64,000 nucleotides of DNA. Origin: Hemerocallis citrina (lineage: Eukaryota; Streptophyta; Magnoliopsida; Asparagales; Asphodelaceae). The stretch's first letter is position 1. Each line of letters opens with the position of its first letter. The DNA lies in NCBI GenBank assembly GCA_017893485.1, contig CM030366.1:73971227-74035226 (forward strand), given 5' to 3'. Both the position numbers and the translations under genes were made by a program. The notes below the pieces were generated by a model. That model had not been told where the DNA came from and made no database searches. It saw only the letters and a list, made by a program, of their open reading frames with translations. Of this stretch, positions 10,954 to 22,395 are shown piece by piece.

Positions 10954-11570
10954 TGATGCGGTTTGTTTTTGGGAGGCGTGTGGATGCACCAGGTGTGAGT
11001 TCTTACTCGATTTGTATTGAAGGAGGAAGCTCCTATGCGGACGGTCTTCGGCTGGCCGAATGATACGGAAGTGGGCTGGAGTAGAGTGGAGGCTGGATGC
11101 TCGGTTCGGATCAGGGGGCTCGGATCCAAGGTCTCGTGTACCTGCAGACGGTCTAGGAACACCGGGGTTGGTCCCGGTGGCAGACCCTCCGATGATCTAG
11201 TTAGGCTACTGAGAGAGAGTAATAGTAACTAAGGTTTGAGTGGGCAGAGATTGATTACCTTGATAAGGGGCATAGGGTCTGGTATTTATAGGGGAAGCCA
11301 ACCGGGTCTGGACCCGTTTGGGACCGGGTCTGGACCCGGTTGCCCGTGGGGCTGAAACGGTGGAAACCCGGGCTGTATAGAGCTGACGTGGCAGAGGCCC
11401 GGGCGGTTTCCAGGCTGACGTGGCAGATGCCCGGGCGGTTTTCGGGCTGACGTGGCAGAGGCCCAGGTGGTTTTCCGATGCTGACGTGGTGGATCCGAAT
11501 GATCCGGAGGTGCACGTTTTCTGAGGGAATCCTGTGGCCCAGGAGGAGTCACGTCATCCGACCCATATCA
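10954..11570 (-). repeat. 5' LTR of the gag-only element
   Basis: 617 bp bounded by TG and CA on the plus strand (TGATGCGG...ACCCATATCA). The outer 140 bp match positions 1-141. A minus-strand TATA (CTATAAATA) lies at 11282-11292. The outer part has a threefold GCTGACGTGG(C/T) motif containing an ACGT core, a possible bZIP target. Confidence 0.8.
11282..11292 (-). promoter_or_regulatory. TATA box in 5' LTR
   Basis: The minus strand reads CCCCTATAAATACC, about 280 bp inside the LTR. This is the likely U3 promoter for the gag transcript. Confidence 0.55.
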
Positions 11571-12458
11571 GATATGGATGGGAGTCTCGAAATATCCATT
11601 TGACAAATCAGCTACATCTGCATAATACAAAGGAACTTACTTAATCTTTTGTTTATTACTGAAATCCTGAATATTTTATATAAACTTCAACCTATGAAAT
11701 ATCTACTATGCAAAGAATTGAGGAAAAAGCAAGAAAACATAGGAGATGAAGATGAGGGTTTGCTTCATTATATTTTTAGAGGTTATATTTGTTAACCGTG
11801 TATACATAAAACCGATGTTTTGGAAAAGAGGTACGTTGGAGTATTTAAAAAACCTTTTTTGCATTCTTTGTTGGATTTAATTATGTGACTGTTAGATCTA
11901 TTATGCAATAGTTTAAAATTAAGCAATTAAATTAAGATAAAATGATTGAATTTAAAAGTTTAAGGACCTAAAGAATTATTGCCGCCCAAACATGCGAGCT
12001 TACTTGGCAAAACACTCCTTAATGGTAGAACCCTTCAATCGCAACCGTAGTCTTCTTTTGGCACGAACAAATGAAAACGATGCTTGATCCAACTTGCTCC
12101 TTAGGATGCTCAACAATCAACAAAAATGAGCACAAATAAACAATACTTGAAATACAGAAACTTTTCAAAGTATAAGAGAATGAGAGTAAGAAATGTAGAG
12201 TGGCAAAATTGCTTTTGTCAAACTCTAAAAAAACAACAATTATTTATAGTCCAAATATGACCGGAATCAAGGGACCAATTTTTGAATTGTTCTCAAGATC
12301 CAATTAGTTTAAATCAAACAGATTAGTTTTTGACTAGTTCTTAAAAGCTAATTAGCTACAAATCAAAGGGATTAGTTTTGACTTGTTCTTAATGGACAAT
12401 TAATTGGTTTTCTAAAGGGGCCATATGGGTTTATTTAAAATTAAATAAATATCCAACA
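11571..12458 (-). repeat. Copia-type 3' LTR (left end unresolved)
   Basis: On the minus strand the LTR starts TGTTGGATATTT just after a G-rich polypurine tract, as in Ty1/copia elements. A minus-strand TATA (GGACTATAAATA) sits at 12240-12252. The gag-only element abuts at 11570, so the true LTR end may lie inside this stretch or be lost. Confidence 0.6.
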
Positions 12459-12474
12459 ATCCCCCCCCCCCCCC
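12459..12474 (-). other. Polypurine tract of copia element
   Basis: Fourteen C residues on the plus strand (14 G on the minus strand) lie two bases from the LTR start. This is the expected position and composition for a copia PPT, lengthened by slippage. Confidence 0.65.
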
Positions 12475-13063
12475 AACACCAAAAAAATAAAAAATAATAA
12501 ATAATGATACAAGAAAACCATAAATCAGTTGAGCATTTTATACAGTGCATTCAGTGTAAGTAGCTTACCGCTTTGAACTTACACCTAATAGCATTTATTT
12601 CAACCTGAGGAAACCATAGTGGACCAGGCCTTGAACTAAGCTCCTTGGCTAGGTTTTTCCATAACAGTACACACAGTACAGAGTATTTGTGGGTCACGCG
12701 GGTAGGCGCTATCATGGCCATGCATATGGTACAACTCCTAAGAGTTCTAGAGAGCAACCCTAATCCCATGGTCGCGGCCTCACGACGACTCTCACGTAGG
12801 TAAGTCCTCAAGAGATGCAGTGGACGGCACCTCGCAAAGATCCTGCCTTCAGACTTATTAAGAGTATAAAACTCAACCTATAATGTCCACACATATGAGC
12901 ACTACATCACCATATGAATATGATTGGAGTATGTGTACCTAAGTACTTCTCCAAATTAAGGTTAGTGCTCCTACAGGATCATCAGTTTAGTTTGTTTCTA
13001 CCCTTTGAAATTCTATGGACGTATCCAATCGATGAAGTATGGTTGCTATTATCAGTGACCCTT
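12475..13063 (-). other. 3' untranslated region of the copia remnant
   Basis: About 590 bp between the RNase H end and the PPT, with no supported ORF. It is part of the minus-strand copia remnant. Confidence 0.5.
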
Positions 13064-13261
13064 TTATGGGCTTAACCCCATCCCCCTCGATAATTCTAGG
13101 AACTTTGTCTTAGAGAGACCCTTATTTAGATGGTCAGAAAGATTCTGTTCGGACTTAACATAGTCTAGGGTCACATAATTAGACAACAATTTCTGGATTG
13201 ATTTGTACCTTATCTGCATATGTTTGTCAAATTTTTCATTTATAATATCCTGGTTCAACAA
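13064..13261 (-). pseudogene. Copia RNase H C-terminal fragment
   Basis: The last part of a Ty1/copia polyprotein, normally degrading RNA in RNA/DNA hybrids. Visible motifs are DKHMQIRYKSI, YVKSEQNLSDHLNKGLSK and ELSRGMGLSP, typical of the copia C-terminus (HI.IRYK, NLADPLTKGL, SRGMGL). Upstream coding sequence is cut at 13262, where the long solo LTR begins. The corresponding upstream piece is not found at the other side (28965), so sequence has been lost. Confidence 0.8.
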
Positions 13262-13859
13262 TGTAACGCCCTGAATTCCGAACACAGGTAATTCGAGGCA
13301 CAACCCAGATCTTTACTTCAATATCGTACAAAAATGCAGGAAAAATAAAACGTTTTCATTACCAAATAGTTCTTGACAATGCACAACAAAAATTACATAT
13401 GAAATGCAGCTTATATTATCAAAATCTTCAATCTTGCAACATCCCTCGACACTAAACTCATGCCACGCTGCTCGCTAATCCGAGTCCTGCTAAACTTAAA
13501 AACTATGGGCACGTCAGTTAAATGCAACTGATGCAATGCTATAATACAATAATCTTCAACTCTAACAATCACAAACTTGATGCACAAACAAAAGTAATAA
13601 TTACAAAGGTAATAAAAACAGAAAGTGAATCTAATCTAAGTGTGTAAGTGCATGTCATGAAACAGAATTCAAAATGCATGACATAAAACAAGTATTCAGG
13701 AAAGCAACAAATGCACACTAATGCACACTTGTTTGGATTCTATGCATCATATACTAAATAGGTCTGAAGGCAAGTCCTTAACGTTCTCCTCATTATAGGG
13801 TTAAATCCCATGTTATGCATCCTAAACTTGATGACTGTACTCCAATGCGTAGTCACGTG

Positions 13860-14290
13860 CAAATAGCACTCCTAGGACTATGGACTTTACCGGCCTATTC
13901 CTAGCCCACACATGTAGATTTACCGGGCGTATCCTTCATTCGTGAACATTCCTAGGAGCTGCAGCTCTTTACCAGCCATTTCATCGACCTCACCGGCCTA
14001 TCCCTAGCCCACAAATGCAGATTTACCGGGCGTATCCTAGGTCTTGAGCCCAACGAGTCGATCGACCGTAACTAAGAACCAGGCATACCCCAAGCCCACC
14101 ATCCATGAATTTATCGGGCATATTCTGTCCGTCCCGAACATTCCTAGGAACTGCAAGTTCTTTACCGGTCTTTTCGTGAGAGACAAACATACCCCTAGCC
14201 TACATACTTTGGATTTACCAGGCGTATTCCTCAATCCCGAACCCCTTGGAACTGCAAGTTCTTTGCCAGACATGTTCGTCATTGTTTTCA
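13860..14290. repeat. Degenerate tandem repeat in the long LTR
   Basis: The phrase (C)CTAGCCCACA...GATTTACCGGGCGTAT, followed by GAACATTCCTAGGA(A/G)CTGCA and TTCTTTACC, recurs about four times (near 13908, 14008, 14090 and 14200). Spacing is irregular at about 85-110 bp. Short ORFs here are repeat translations. Confidence 0.65.
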
Positions 14291-14299
14291 GCCATAACT

Positions 14300-15660
14300 T
14301 CATCTAGTGCCTGTCCTTAAGTTCAAACATAAATAATTTCCACCTAGAGCTAGCTTACCCTACAGGACTTAAATCAACACACGAGAACATTAGCCCATAT
14401 TGGCCACTTCCTAAACTTTTATAATCACAAATTTTCCAGTACCCTGGATCTCGCTCATCCTCTAAAATACACGCATTCCAAAATTCATAAACTTTCTAGG
14501 TCATCCATAACCTCTTTTATAGTAATTACAAATTTTAGTCATTCGTATACTCAATTCATCTCTTGTTCATTCTATCCAACCAGTCATTCTCAAATAACTT
14601 GATAAAACTTTCTAAACTGTTACAATAGGACTTCAGATGACCTCAATTCAATCAACACCATCTCTGTTCTAGTAATTCAATTCAAATACCAAAATCTGTA
14701 CTAAAAATTGTTCATCCCAACCTGGAATTTAATCCAAAATATTTGTACCAATTTCTATCAAATCTTAATTTTCCAATATATTAATATACTTTAAAATCAT
14801 CTCTATTCAAATCCTTCAAATCCAATCACCAAATATGTGTTTAATCATTTATCTAAGTGGGGAAATTTACCCAAAAATGTTTGTACAAATTACCACAAAA
14901 TATTTTCCCGAAAAATAAAATTATATTTCTAATATACTCAAAAACAGTAAATACAACCAAATTCAAGCTCACCAAGACTCAAACTTGCAATCTCAACGGT
15001 CCTAAGCCTCATGCACTAACCAATACTCCAAAACTATTTCTCTATCAACTTCTTTTCAAGGTAATATATATATATATAATCTACTATTTGAGTGTTCAAC
15101 TATCTTTGGATGTCAACTCAATGGTCTTGCAAAAATCATATAAATTAAGATACTTATCAGAAAATAGATTTCTTAGTGTCATATAAAACTTGAATGAGTT
15201 TACTACAACATTGTAGTTAAGATCATTTAAATTCATCTTCAATTACTTCATCTAAATTCATTTGCAAATCAGTAAGCGTAGTGGACCCATCGCTTTGTGA
15301 GATCCTATTGATTGAAATTCTGTAACCCCTGTTTCCTGTATTTGTATTTTTCTTTTGTATTTTATTTCATTGTACTCTTTCTAATCAAATTCGGAACCCT
15401 GTATTTGTTTCTATCTCTAATCAAGTTATTTTTTTGATTTTGACTCAATTTTGTGCCAATCTGTTTCATTTGCATTGTTCCTATCAGCCCTAAATTGTTA
15501 TTCTTCATGTCGAATTGACTAATTCAATTCGTATATTTTATGTAGCCTAATTATATTGATTTTTGACTCATTATCCTTTTGGATCCTATTCAAACCTGCT
15601 ATCCAATAACCCTAAACCCGAACCTTATACTATTTAAACCCTAATCACCCTAAACCTACC
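14300..15660. other. AT-rich body of the long LTR, no gene
   Basis: AT-rich sequence without a supported ORF or known motif. A short (TA)n run lies at 15066-15078, and CCCTAAACC-like words occur at 15605-15670. It appears to be LTR sequence only. Confidence 0.4.
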
Positions 15661-16540
15661 CTAACCCTAGCCGCTACTATTGAAACCCCGTCTCCTACCT
15701 CCCGCTCATCTCCTCTCCCACTCTTACCGTTCACCCACTCCGACCCCGACGCTCGAGCCTCCGCCATCGCCCCATGTTTCCCCTGCACCCATCGACCCAC
15801 CGCCTCATCGTCTCCCCATCATCCCGCTCATCTCCCTCACTCCCGAATCCACCAACGTCATTACCCTCAGCCTTCTACCCTGTCCTCGCCGAACCCAACA
15901 CCACTCCCTCTTCCGTCGTCATCCCTCCATCGAGCTCCCCTCGATGCTGCTGTCTCGATCCCCCATTGCCATTGCCTTCCCTGTTTTCCTCTCCAAATAA
16001 CAGAATTCCCACCGTCGCTGCACCCATCACCCCATCTCCATTGAAGCCCCGTAGCAAGCCTTCCTTGCTGCCGTCAACCGCCCTCGCCCACCGAAGCCGT
16101 AGTCGAAGCCACCGCCATACACCAGTGCAACATCGACATCAAGGAGGGAGAGATTGATCTTTGAATCTTAACCATCCGATCCTCTCGTGATTGTGATTAT
16201 CATCATCAAGTTGCATCAGATCAGATCTGGACCGTCCGATCCCTGATCATCTTGATCATCAGCCTCAGAGCTTTCTCAGCCATCTGATCTGCACCTGATC
16301 ATCACCATCATCATCTTCATCAACATCAGAGTGATCCTGTCCATTTGATCTGCTTGTCATCTGATTGATATCAGATCAGGAAATCAGCAACCTCAGCCGT
16401 CCATTTGATCTGATCGTGATCATCATCATCAACTCTTGGATCTCAGCCGTCCGATCATCTTGATCTTGATCATCATCAAGATCCGTGCCAGATCTAATCC
16501 ATCTGATCTCGATCTTCGATCAACATCATCATCCAATCAA
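15661..16540. repeat. CT-rich tract followed by GATC/ATC-rich low-complexity DNA
   Basis: 15680-16140 is strongly C/T-rich on the plus strand; its Pro/Ser-rich ORFs follow from composition. 16150-16540 is built from repeated TCAGCCGTCCGATC, TGATCATCATCATC and TTGATCATC words. I see no coding evidence in either part. Confidence 0.6.
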
Positions 16541-17750
16541 GGCAAGTACTTGTATGAATATTTTTGTTCCTCGTACAAGCATAAATGCCGCAAGTAGATC
16601 TCTTTATAGTTTGTTTTTCATGTTCTTACCCCTTGATGATCTTGAATCTATTTGTCGTTTGATTTCCATCAACTCTATAGTCAAAATGAGTTCCCCAAAC
16701 AATCCATTAATATATCTGTTACACAAACACTATGTAGATCTAAGAATTTTATTCATATGAATGCATGTTGTAGATGTTTAGTTATGTTTTGAGCATGTGG
16801 ATGTTGTCTTCCTTATTAATGAGTTGAAAGTACATGTGTCTTGCTGATTTGATACCCATTACACTCTGATTTGTATCATACATTAATTTAGATCCATAAT
16901 AAATGATAATTATAATACATTTCATGCAAAAATATCCTTCTTTGTTGTCGTCCTGTTTTTTGCCTACTGTTTTTGACTCTGATAATGTCAGAATCTTGAC
17001 TTGAGTTCCAAATATGAAAAGTAGCCCCAGATATCTAGTTTACAACTCTTTTTACATAATCGAATTCCGAATTATATTTTTTGAGTTATGCGAGTTATGG
17101 CTGTTTTAGTGCTGCTGGGTTTGGAATTCCAGATTCACAAATTTGTTGTGTCATCTTGTATTCCAATTTAATTTAAATATTCTATCTATAATATTATGAC
17201 ATGAAATTTAATATTCTGAGACTAGACATATTAGAGAATCTTCCCTAATTTTCCTGGATTTATTTATCGTGTTTTCAGACGTATTTTATGCTTATAAACA
17301 CAACTTTGAGAATTCTGGCTAAACATGAAATTTGTGTAGATTGCTGTTTTGACACCAGTTTCTGCCACTATTATGTATCTTTTTTATATGCGATGGAACT
17401 GTAAGAGAGACTAGTTTCTAGATTTTCTGACGGATCCAAATTTGTATTCTTTTAGCAACGGGAATCTCAGTTTTGGTACAGCAACGTCCTGCTGTTAAGA
17501 ATCGGAATTCTCATCATTTTTGATAATTATAATTTGTTTTGACACGCGAATATGCTTCCTACCTAGCCTGAACTTGTTCCATGTTTCCTACCATGTTTAC
17601 TCGCCCTGTTTGCACACTTTCATGCCTGCTTGGTAATAATAATAATTAATCAAGCTGGAGTTTAAGGGAAAACCCTAGTAGTGGGGGTATATAGGAGGTT
17701 GTACTCAGAAGGGGGCCCGTATTTCTCATAATTTTAAGTTAAATGGAACT
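16541..17750. other. Long-LTR sequence, nothing recognisable
   Basis: AT-rich, non-repetitive sequence with only short random ORFs. I can assign no feature beyond its place inside the split solo LTR. Confidence 0.35.
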
Positions 17751-17960
17751 AAGTGCCATATAGAACTAAGTGCCACTTCATAGGTGATGGGGGCCACTTC
17801 TAGTGCTTCGGGGATTACCTCTAGTGCCCATTATATGATTACATGATATGTGTTTTCAATCAGATGAAACTAAGTGCCACGTCAGGAATTGACGGGGGCC
17901 ACCTCTAGTGCCTGCAGGGGTTACCTCTAGTGCCCATCGTTTGATTACATGCTCATATTT
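17751..17960. repeat. Direct duplication of about 115 bp
   Basis: Two copies of AACTAAGTGCCAC...GGGGGCCAC(T/C)TCTAGTGC...TTACCTCTAGTGCCCAT...TGATTACATG, at about 17765-17850 and 17868-17955. They are diverged but collinear. Confidence 0.7.
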
Positions 17961-18109
17961 CCTGCAAGACCTGAGTACTTGACCCTATATAATCCACCAC
18001 TAGGCCTAAACGTAACTTGTTTGTATGTAGCAACCATGCGGTAAATAATTGGGACGCATGAAGTACTACATTATATAGGATTAAACAATAGACTTAAGTA
18101 TAACATGTT

Positions 18110-18228
18110 TACTTGTACATTCTTGTTACCCGTTCCTGTTACTTGTTACATGTTACATGTTATTTGTTACTTGATACCCGTTACGAATCACATGTTCACT
18201 TGTTACTTGACACTTGAAACAAATTACA
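18110..18228. repeat. TTAC/TTGTTAC-rich low-complexity tract
   Basis: Irregular repetition of CTTGTTAC(A/C)TG-like words just left of the Athila insertion. There is no other content. Confidence 0.5.
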
Positions 18229-18235
18229 TGCTTAA

Positions 18236-19829
18236 TGTTGTGAAATCCAGTTATCTAAATAAATAGATAATCTGGACACAAATTAAAAACCTCGCAAGTG
18301 TACGAATCGTTTATAGAAGCGTAGTGACAAGCAAAGGTCGATCCCACAGAGATTGTAGAAATTAACTTACTAACCAATAAAAAGAAATAAGAATCTTGAA
18401 GTGTTGTTCTAAAAGAAATGAAAAGATTAAAAACTATATCAAGTAGTTCTGAATCACAAATATCTAGTAAGTAGTTGGGTTTTTGATCTCCACCAATAGG
18501 CAATAATGCTAAGTCACCTTCTGTTTGTTCTCTTTGAGGGCATGGTATCTACTCCTTAAAGTTAATGTATCCCTAGGCCAAGAATTATGCATGGTATCTA
18601 CTCTAATTCGTTTCTTTCCTTAAGTATTTAGCATGGTATCTACTAAGTTGCACTTAAGGAAAACATAGGAACAATGGAAACGAACAAACACTTGAAGTTC
18701 TAGAAATTGGTATCAGATCTAAATCCTTCAAGTTGATTAAACCAGGAACCCCTAAAGATTCCTGTGTTACAAACTATGGGCACGAGATACGGGTCGTCTC
18801 TATGCTCATATAACAGATCCAAACTTATAATACGCAAACTTGGTAAACTCAGGTTCTGCATGGCAGTCGACTTGTTGTCACTCTCAGTCGACTGCTCTTA
18901 GAACTTCTGAACAAGTTTGATTATTATAAATCTATACCAATTCAATCAGGTTCAATCAATAAGTAAAAGAGAAGCATTCAGACGAATTCAGCATTACATG
19001 ACTACGGTTTCAATCTACCCAACTATGAAATTAGTTCCACATAATAAGACTTTTATTGACTAACAGTTTCGAATACATGATTAACATAAAAGAACTAGAA
19101 AGAGAAGAAATAAACTGATGATGTTTGGCCAGATAAGTCTACTGGCTGTCACACAGTCGACTGGCTCGTTCCCTTCTGAGTACTTGATCTCCTCTTTCTT
19201 TGATGCTGATCGAATACTGCCTCTTGGTTGATGATTGATGATTCAGAGTTTTTGTGATACCCTTAACTTCTTCTTCCAGCCTTTTTTATAACTTCTTTTG
19301 CCCACATCTGCAGATTCCAATTCTATCTCTTTACATTGAATATAAGTTTGAGTTGATCTTCTCACTCTCCAACCCTGGTCTCCTATCTCGATTTAACGGA
19401 GAGTTGTTATTCGCAGAAGCCCTGGGTTTGGATAACTTTAATCTTGCTTCGGATTTAGATGAGGACGAATCTTCCTGTTCTTATCTTCTAACTCCGCTGA
19501 ATGCAGTCGACTGGTTTGGATGTAAGTCGACTGTGCCAAGACATCTGTGGCTTCATGATTCATCAGTCAAGTCGACTGATGTTGGAGAAGTCGACTGTGC
19601 CGAGCCCCATCAATCTCTCTGTCCAGTCGCCTGTTGGTGGAATCAGTCGACCTATGCTTTGCAGTTTCTGTGTATCATCCTTAAAATCCTGAATCTGCTT
19701 CGTTTTACTGTTTTAGGTTGTTTCCTGTGGAAAAGAGAAAATAAGAGTAAAATACCACATATAGAGCATTTAAATGTCCAATCGCATTAAGATTAGTGCT
19801 CCTAAATGTGAATATTATTGAGTTCATCA
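18236..19829 (-). repeat. 3' LTR of Athila element
   Basis: Plus-strand ends are TGTTGTGAAATCC and GAGTTCATCA; on the minus strand it starts TGATGAACTC. It is nearly identical to 26747-28360. It carries five pairs of GTCGAC-type palindromes (18866/18887, 19137/19156, 19506/19526, 19571/19590, 19626/19646). Confidence 0.93.
19280..19293 (-). promoter_or_regulatory. TATA box in Athila 3' LTR
   Basis: The minus strand reads AGTTATAAAAAAGG, about 540 bp inside the LTR. The other LTR carries the same site at 27811-27823. Confidence 0.5.
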
Positions 19830-19845
19830 AATACCCCCAAACTTA
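19830..19845 (-). other. Polypurine tract of Athila element
   Basis: The minus strand reads CTAAGTTTGGGGGTATT immediately before the 3' LTR start TGATGAAC. This is the primer site for plus-strand DNA synthesis. Confidence 0.85.
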
Positions 19846-21060
19846 GCTTTTGCTTGTCCTCAAGCAAAATTAACTACAAGCATCTCTTGAACATCTAGAC
19901 CTTTCCAACATTTACCTCAGAGAACTTGCTACATTAGGTGTCAATGTTAGAACAAGCATTAAGATATGTCTAAACAGGCTTTTAATTTAAATGTTAATCA
20001 CTTATTCACACGAATACTCAACTTGAATATCCAATAGTAGTGTGGCCAATGCCCAAGCAACATAATCATGATTAAGGTTAGCAAGCTCAACTATATTTCA
20101 ACTCCAAATTCTCACCATGGCATACACTCACAAAAAACATATAGCTCTCATTGGCATGGGACATTCAAATTAGATCTCGTGACACACTCATTACTTGAAT
20201 GAAACCATACGCTTGATCTTGCTACTATATCTTCACACCATTGATTTGCACACTACTTGGATCAAAAGGTCTTTTATAGGTTGTAATGGGGCCTTGGGTG
20301 AAGGTTTAATCAAGGAAAGGAAAAAAGGAATACAAAATTTCTACAGAATTAGTAGAGCAACTTTATTCTAAGAATTTTTTTTTTTTTTTTCACATCCATA
20401 ACTCAGCATTTACAACTTTTCATTTTTTTTCTTATGACAAATCCTCCAACTCTTCTTTATATTTTCATCCCCTTCATCTTAACATACCACATCTCTTTTA
20501 CAATTCTTGCTCTACTAACTCAATAGATATAGGTAAGGTGACCTATTCATCTAGTCTTTGGTTAAGGATGATGTGTCTTACAAAAATAAGGCTTTTATAG
20601 GCCTCAAAGGGGTAACGAGTGGATAATTGATGTTGGGTAGGCTATTTGTCTTTGGTGATAGAATCTTAGGTGCCTTAATCATTTCCAAGTTTTTATGCAA
20701 AAACCAAAAATAAGTTTCGAAAAGTAGCAAAAACAAGTTCTAGATCAACTCAAGAATGCAGTCAACTGAGATCTTTAAGTGTGTGACTCTCTCAAATAAA
20801 TAAGGCTCAAAAGCTCACAATTTGTGTAGTTAAGTTTACTCACAGTTGAGCTCGCTATTCTCTTTCACAATTCGTTAAATTGACATAGCCAAATAAATGA
20901 AAGTTCCAAGTATGATCCATATGATAAGTTGTTAACATTTTTAAAGATAAAGACCACACTTAATACTAGTTCTCCACTTTCTACCTATAGTAACTAAGCT
21001 CATTTTTCATCATTGTTGTTAGAAAAGACTCCACATCAAGAGACTCCAAATGTAAATAAC
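19846..21060 (-). other. Athila region between pol and 3' LTR, no envelope ORF
   Basis: In complete Athila elements this position often holds an envelope-like gene. Here about 1.2 kb contains no ORF of note, only AT-rich sequence with a T17 tract near 20374. It ends at a second PPT-like copy at 21061. Confidence 0.6.
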
Positions 21061-21077
21061 TACCCCCAAACTTAGAT
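21061..21077 (-). other. Second, internal PPT-like site
   Basis: The minus strand reads CTAAGTTTGGGGGTAG, nearly the same as the 3' PPT. Similar following bases (TTGTCCTCAA(T/G)) show it is a duplicate of that region, about 1.2 kb upstream of the LTR. Confidence 0.65.
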
Positions 21078-21259
21078 GAATCATTGTCCTCAATGTTTGA
21101 AATAAAAATAGGCATATGTTACCATCCGGTTTGAAGGAATAAAATAAAATTAAAAAAACTGAATAAAGAAATAAAGAGAAGGTGTAAATACTCCCCTGAA
21201 ACATTGGGTTGCCTCCCAATAAGCGCTGTGTTTCCTGTCTTCAGCTAGACTCGATGAGT

Positions 21260-22395
21260 TCATGCAATGTATTGAATGGTTTGAAGATTCACATCTTCCT
21301 CTTGCTGCTCTAGACTCATCTCAATGTACGGCTTCGCCCTATGCCCGTTCACCTTGAATGTTTGATTTTTCTCTTTGCTATGAACCTCCAATGCTCCATG
21401 TGGAAAGACCTTTGTAACAATGTATGGGCCATACCATCGTGACATAAGCTTGCCTGGAAAGAGTCTTAATCTTGAGTTGTATATCAATACCTTCTGTCCT
21501 TCATAAAACTCCTTCCTTGCTAGCTGTTTATCATGGTATATCTTGGTCCTTTCCTTGTACAACTTTGCATTTTCATATGCGTCGTGCCTCAATTCTTCAA
21601 GCTCGTTCAGTTGCAATCTTCTCTTGTCACCTGCTTGTTTCATATCAAAATTGAACCTTTTAATGGCCCAATAAGCTTTGTGTTCCAACTCCACTGGCAT
21701 ATGACAGGCTTTTCCAAAAACCAGGCGGTATGGTGACATGCCGATGGGTGTCTTGTATGCTGTTCGGTAGGCCCATAATGCGTCATTCAAGCGTAGCGAC
21801 CAATCCTTTCTCCGTGTATTTACTGTCTTTTCCAAAATGCTCTTGATCTCTCTGTTGCTAATCTCCACTTGCCCACTGGTTTGAGGATGATATGGAGTAC
21901 CCACTCTATGTGTAATCCCATATTTCTTCATCAAAGAAGCAAATAGAAAATTATTGAAGTGGCTTCCTCCATCACTAATTATTGCTCGTGGTGTACCAAA
22001 CCTGGTGAAGATGTTTTCCTGCAAAAACTTGACAACAACTTTGTGATCATTAGTTTTTGAGGGGACAGCCTCGACCCATTTAGACACATAATCCACACCC
22101 ACAAGAATATATAAATAACCAAATGAGTTAGGAAAGGGACCCATGAAGTCGATTCCCCAAACATCAAAAAGCTCGATTACTTGGATGTTTTGCAGTGGCA
22201 TTTGATTTCTAGAAGAGATGTTGCCTGTCCTTTGGCATTTGTCACAAGTCCTGCAAAAAGAAAAAACATCTTTGAATACATTAGGCCAATAAAAACCAGA
22301 TTGTAATACCTTAAGTGATGTTCTTTTTGGTCCAAAATGTCCTCCACATGCATATTGCAATGTTATAGAATACTCATTTGCTCTTCCTCTGCCAC
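21260..22395 (-). pseudogene. pol: Athila integrase segment of pol
   Basis: Integrase inserts element cDNA into host DNA. The order is the end of the HHCC zinc-binding domain (ACGGHFG..., [12 protein letters not shown]), the catalytic core with [19 protein letters not shown] and the [20 protein letters not shown] segment carrying the third acidic residue (DDE), then a C-terminal region with [18 protein letters not shown]. The reading frame is offset from the upstream RNase H by a small indel near 22390, inside the zinc-binding domain. Otherwise it is open for about 370 codons to the stop at 21260, with all catalytic residues present. Only the indel separates it from the upstream frame. Confidence 0.92.

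Larger units (their letters stand above)
1..11570 (-). mobile_element. Gag-only Tat-like LTR element (TR-GAG type), left end cut by window
   Basis: The right end (10954-11570) and left end (1-141) share an LTR sequence ending ACCCATATCA on the plus strand. Between them lie a PBS, a gag on the minus strand and about 9.6 kb of tandem repeats; no protease, reverse transcriptase or integrase was found. Gag resembles the Tat-like non-chromodomain Ty3 lineage (RAFPAPLRGPAREW-type motif). Tat and related elements are known to carry tandem repeats in a variable region before the 3' LTR, which fits this layout. The lack of pol makes it non-autonomous (a terminal repeat with GAG). The left LTR is cut by the window edge, so the target duplication cannot be checked; the right flank is GATAT. 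Confidence 0.8.

Noticed and set aside
15680..16157. Proline-rich plus-strand ORFs
   Set aside because: The CT-rich composition of the LTR accounts for them; no start context, domain or splice evidence.
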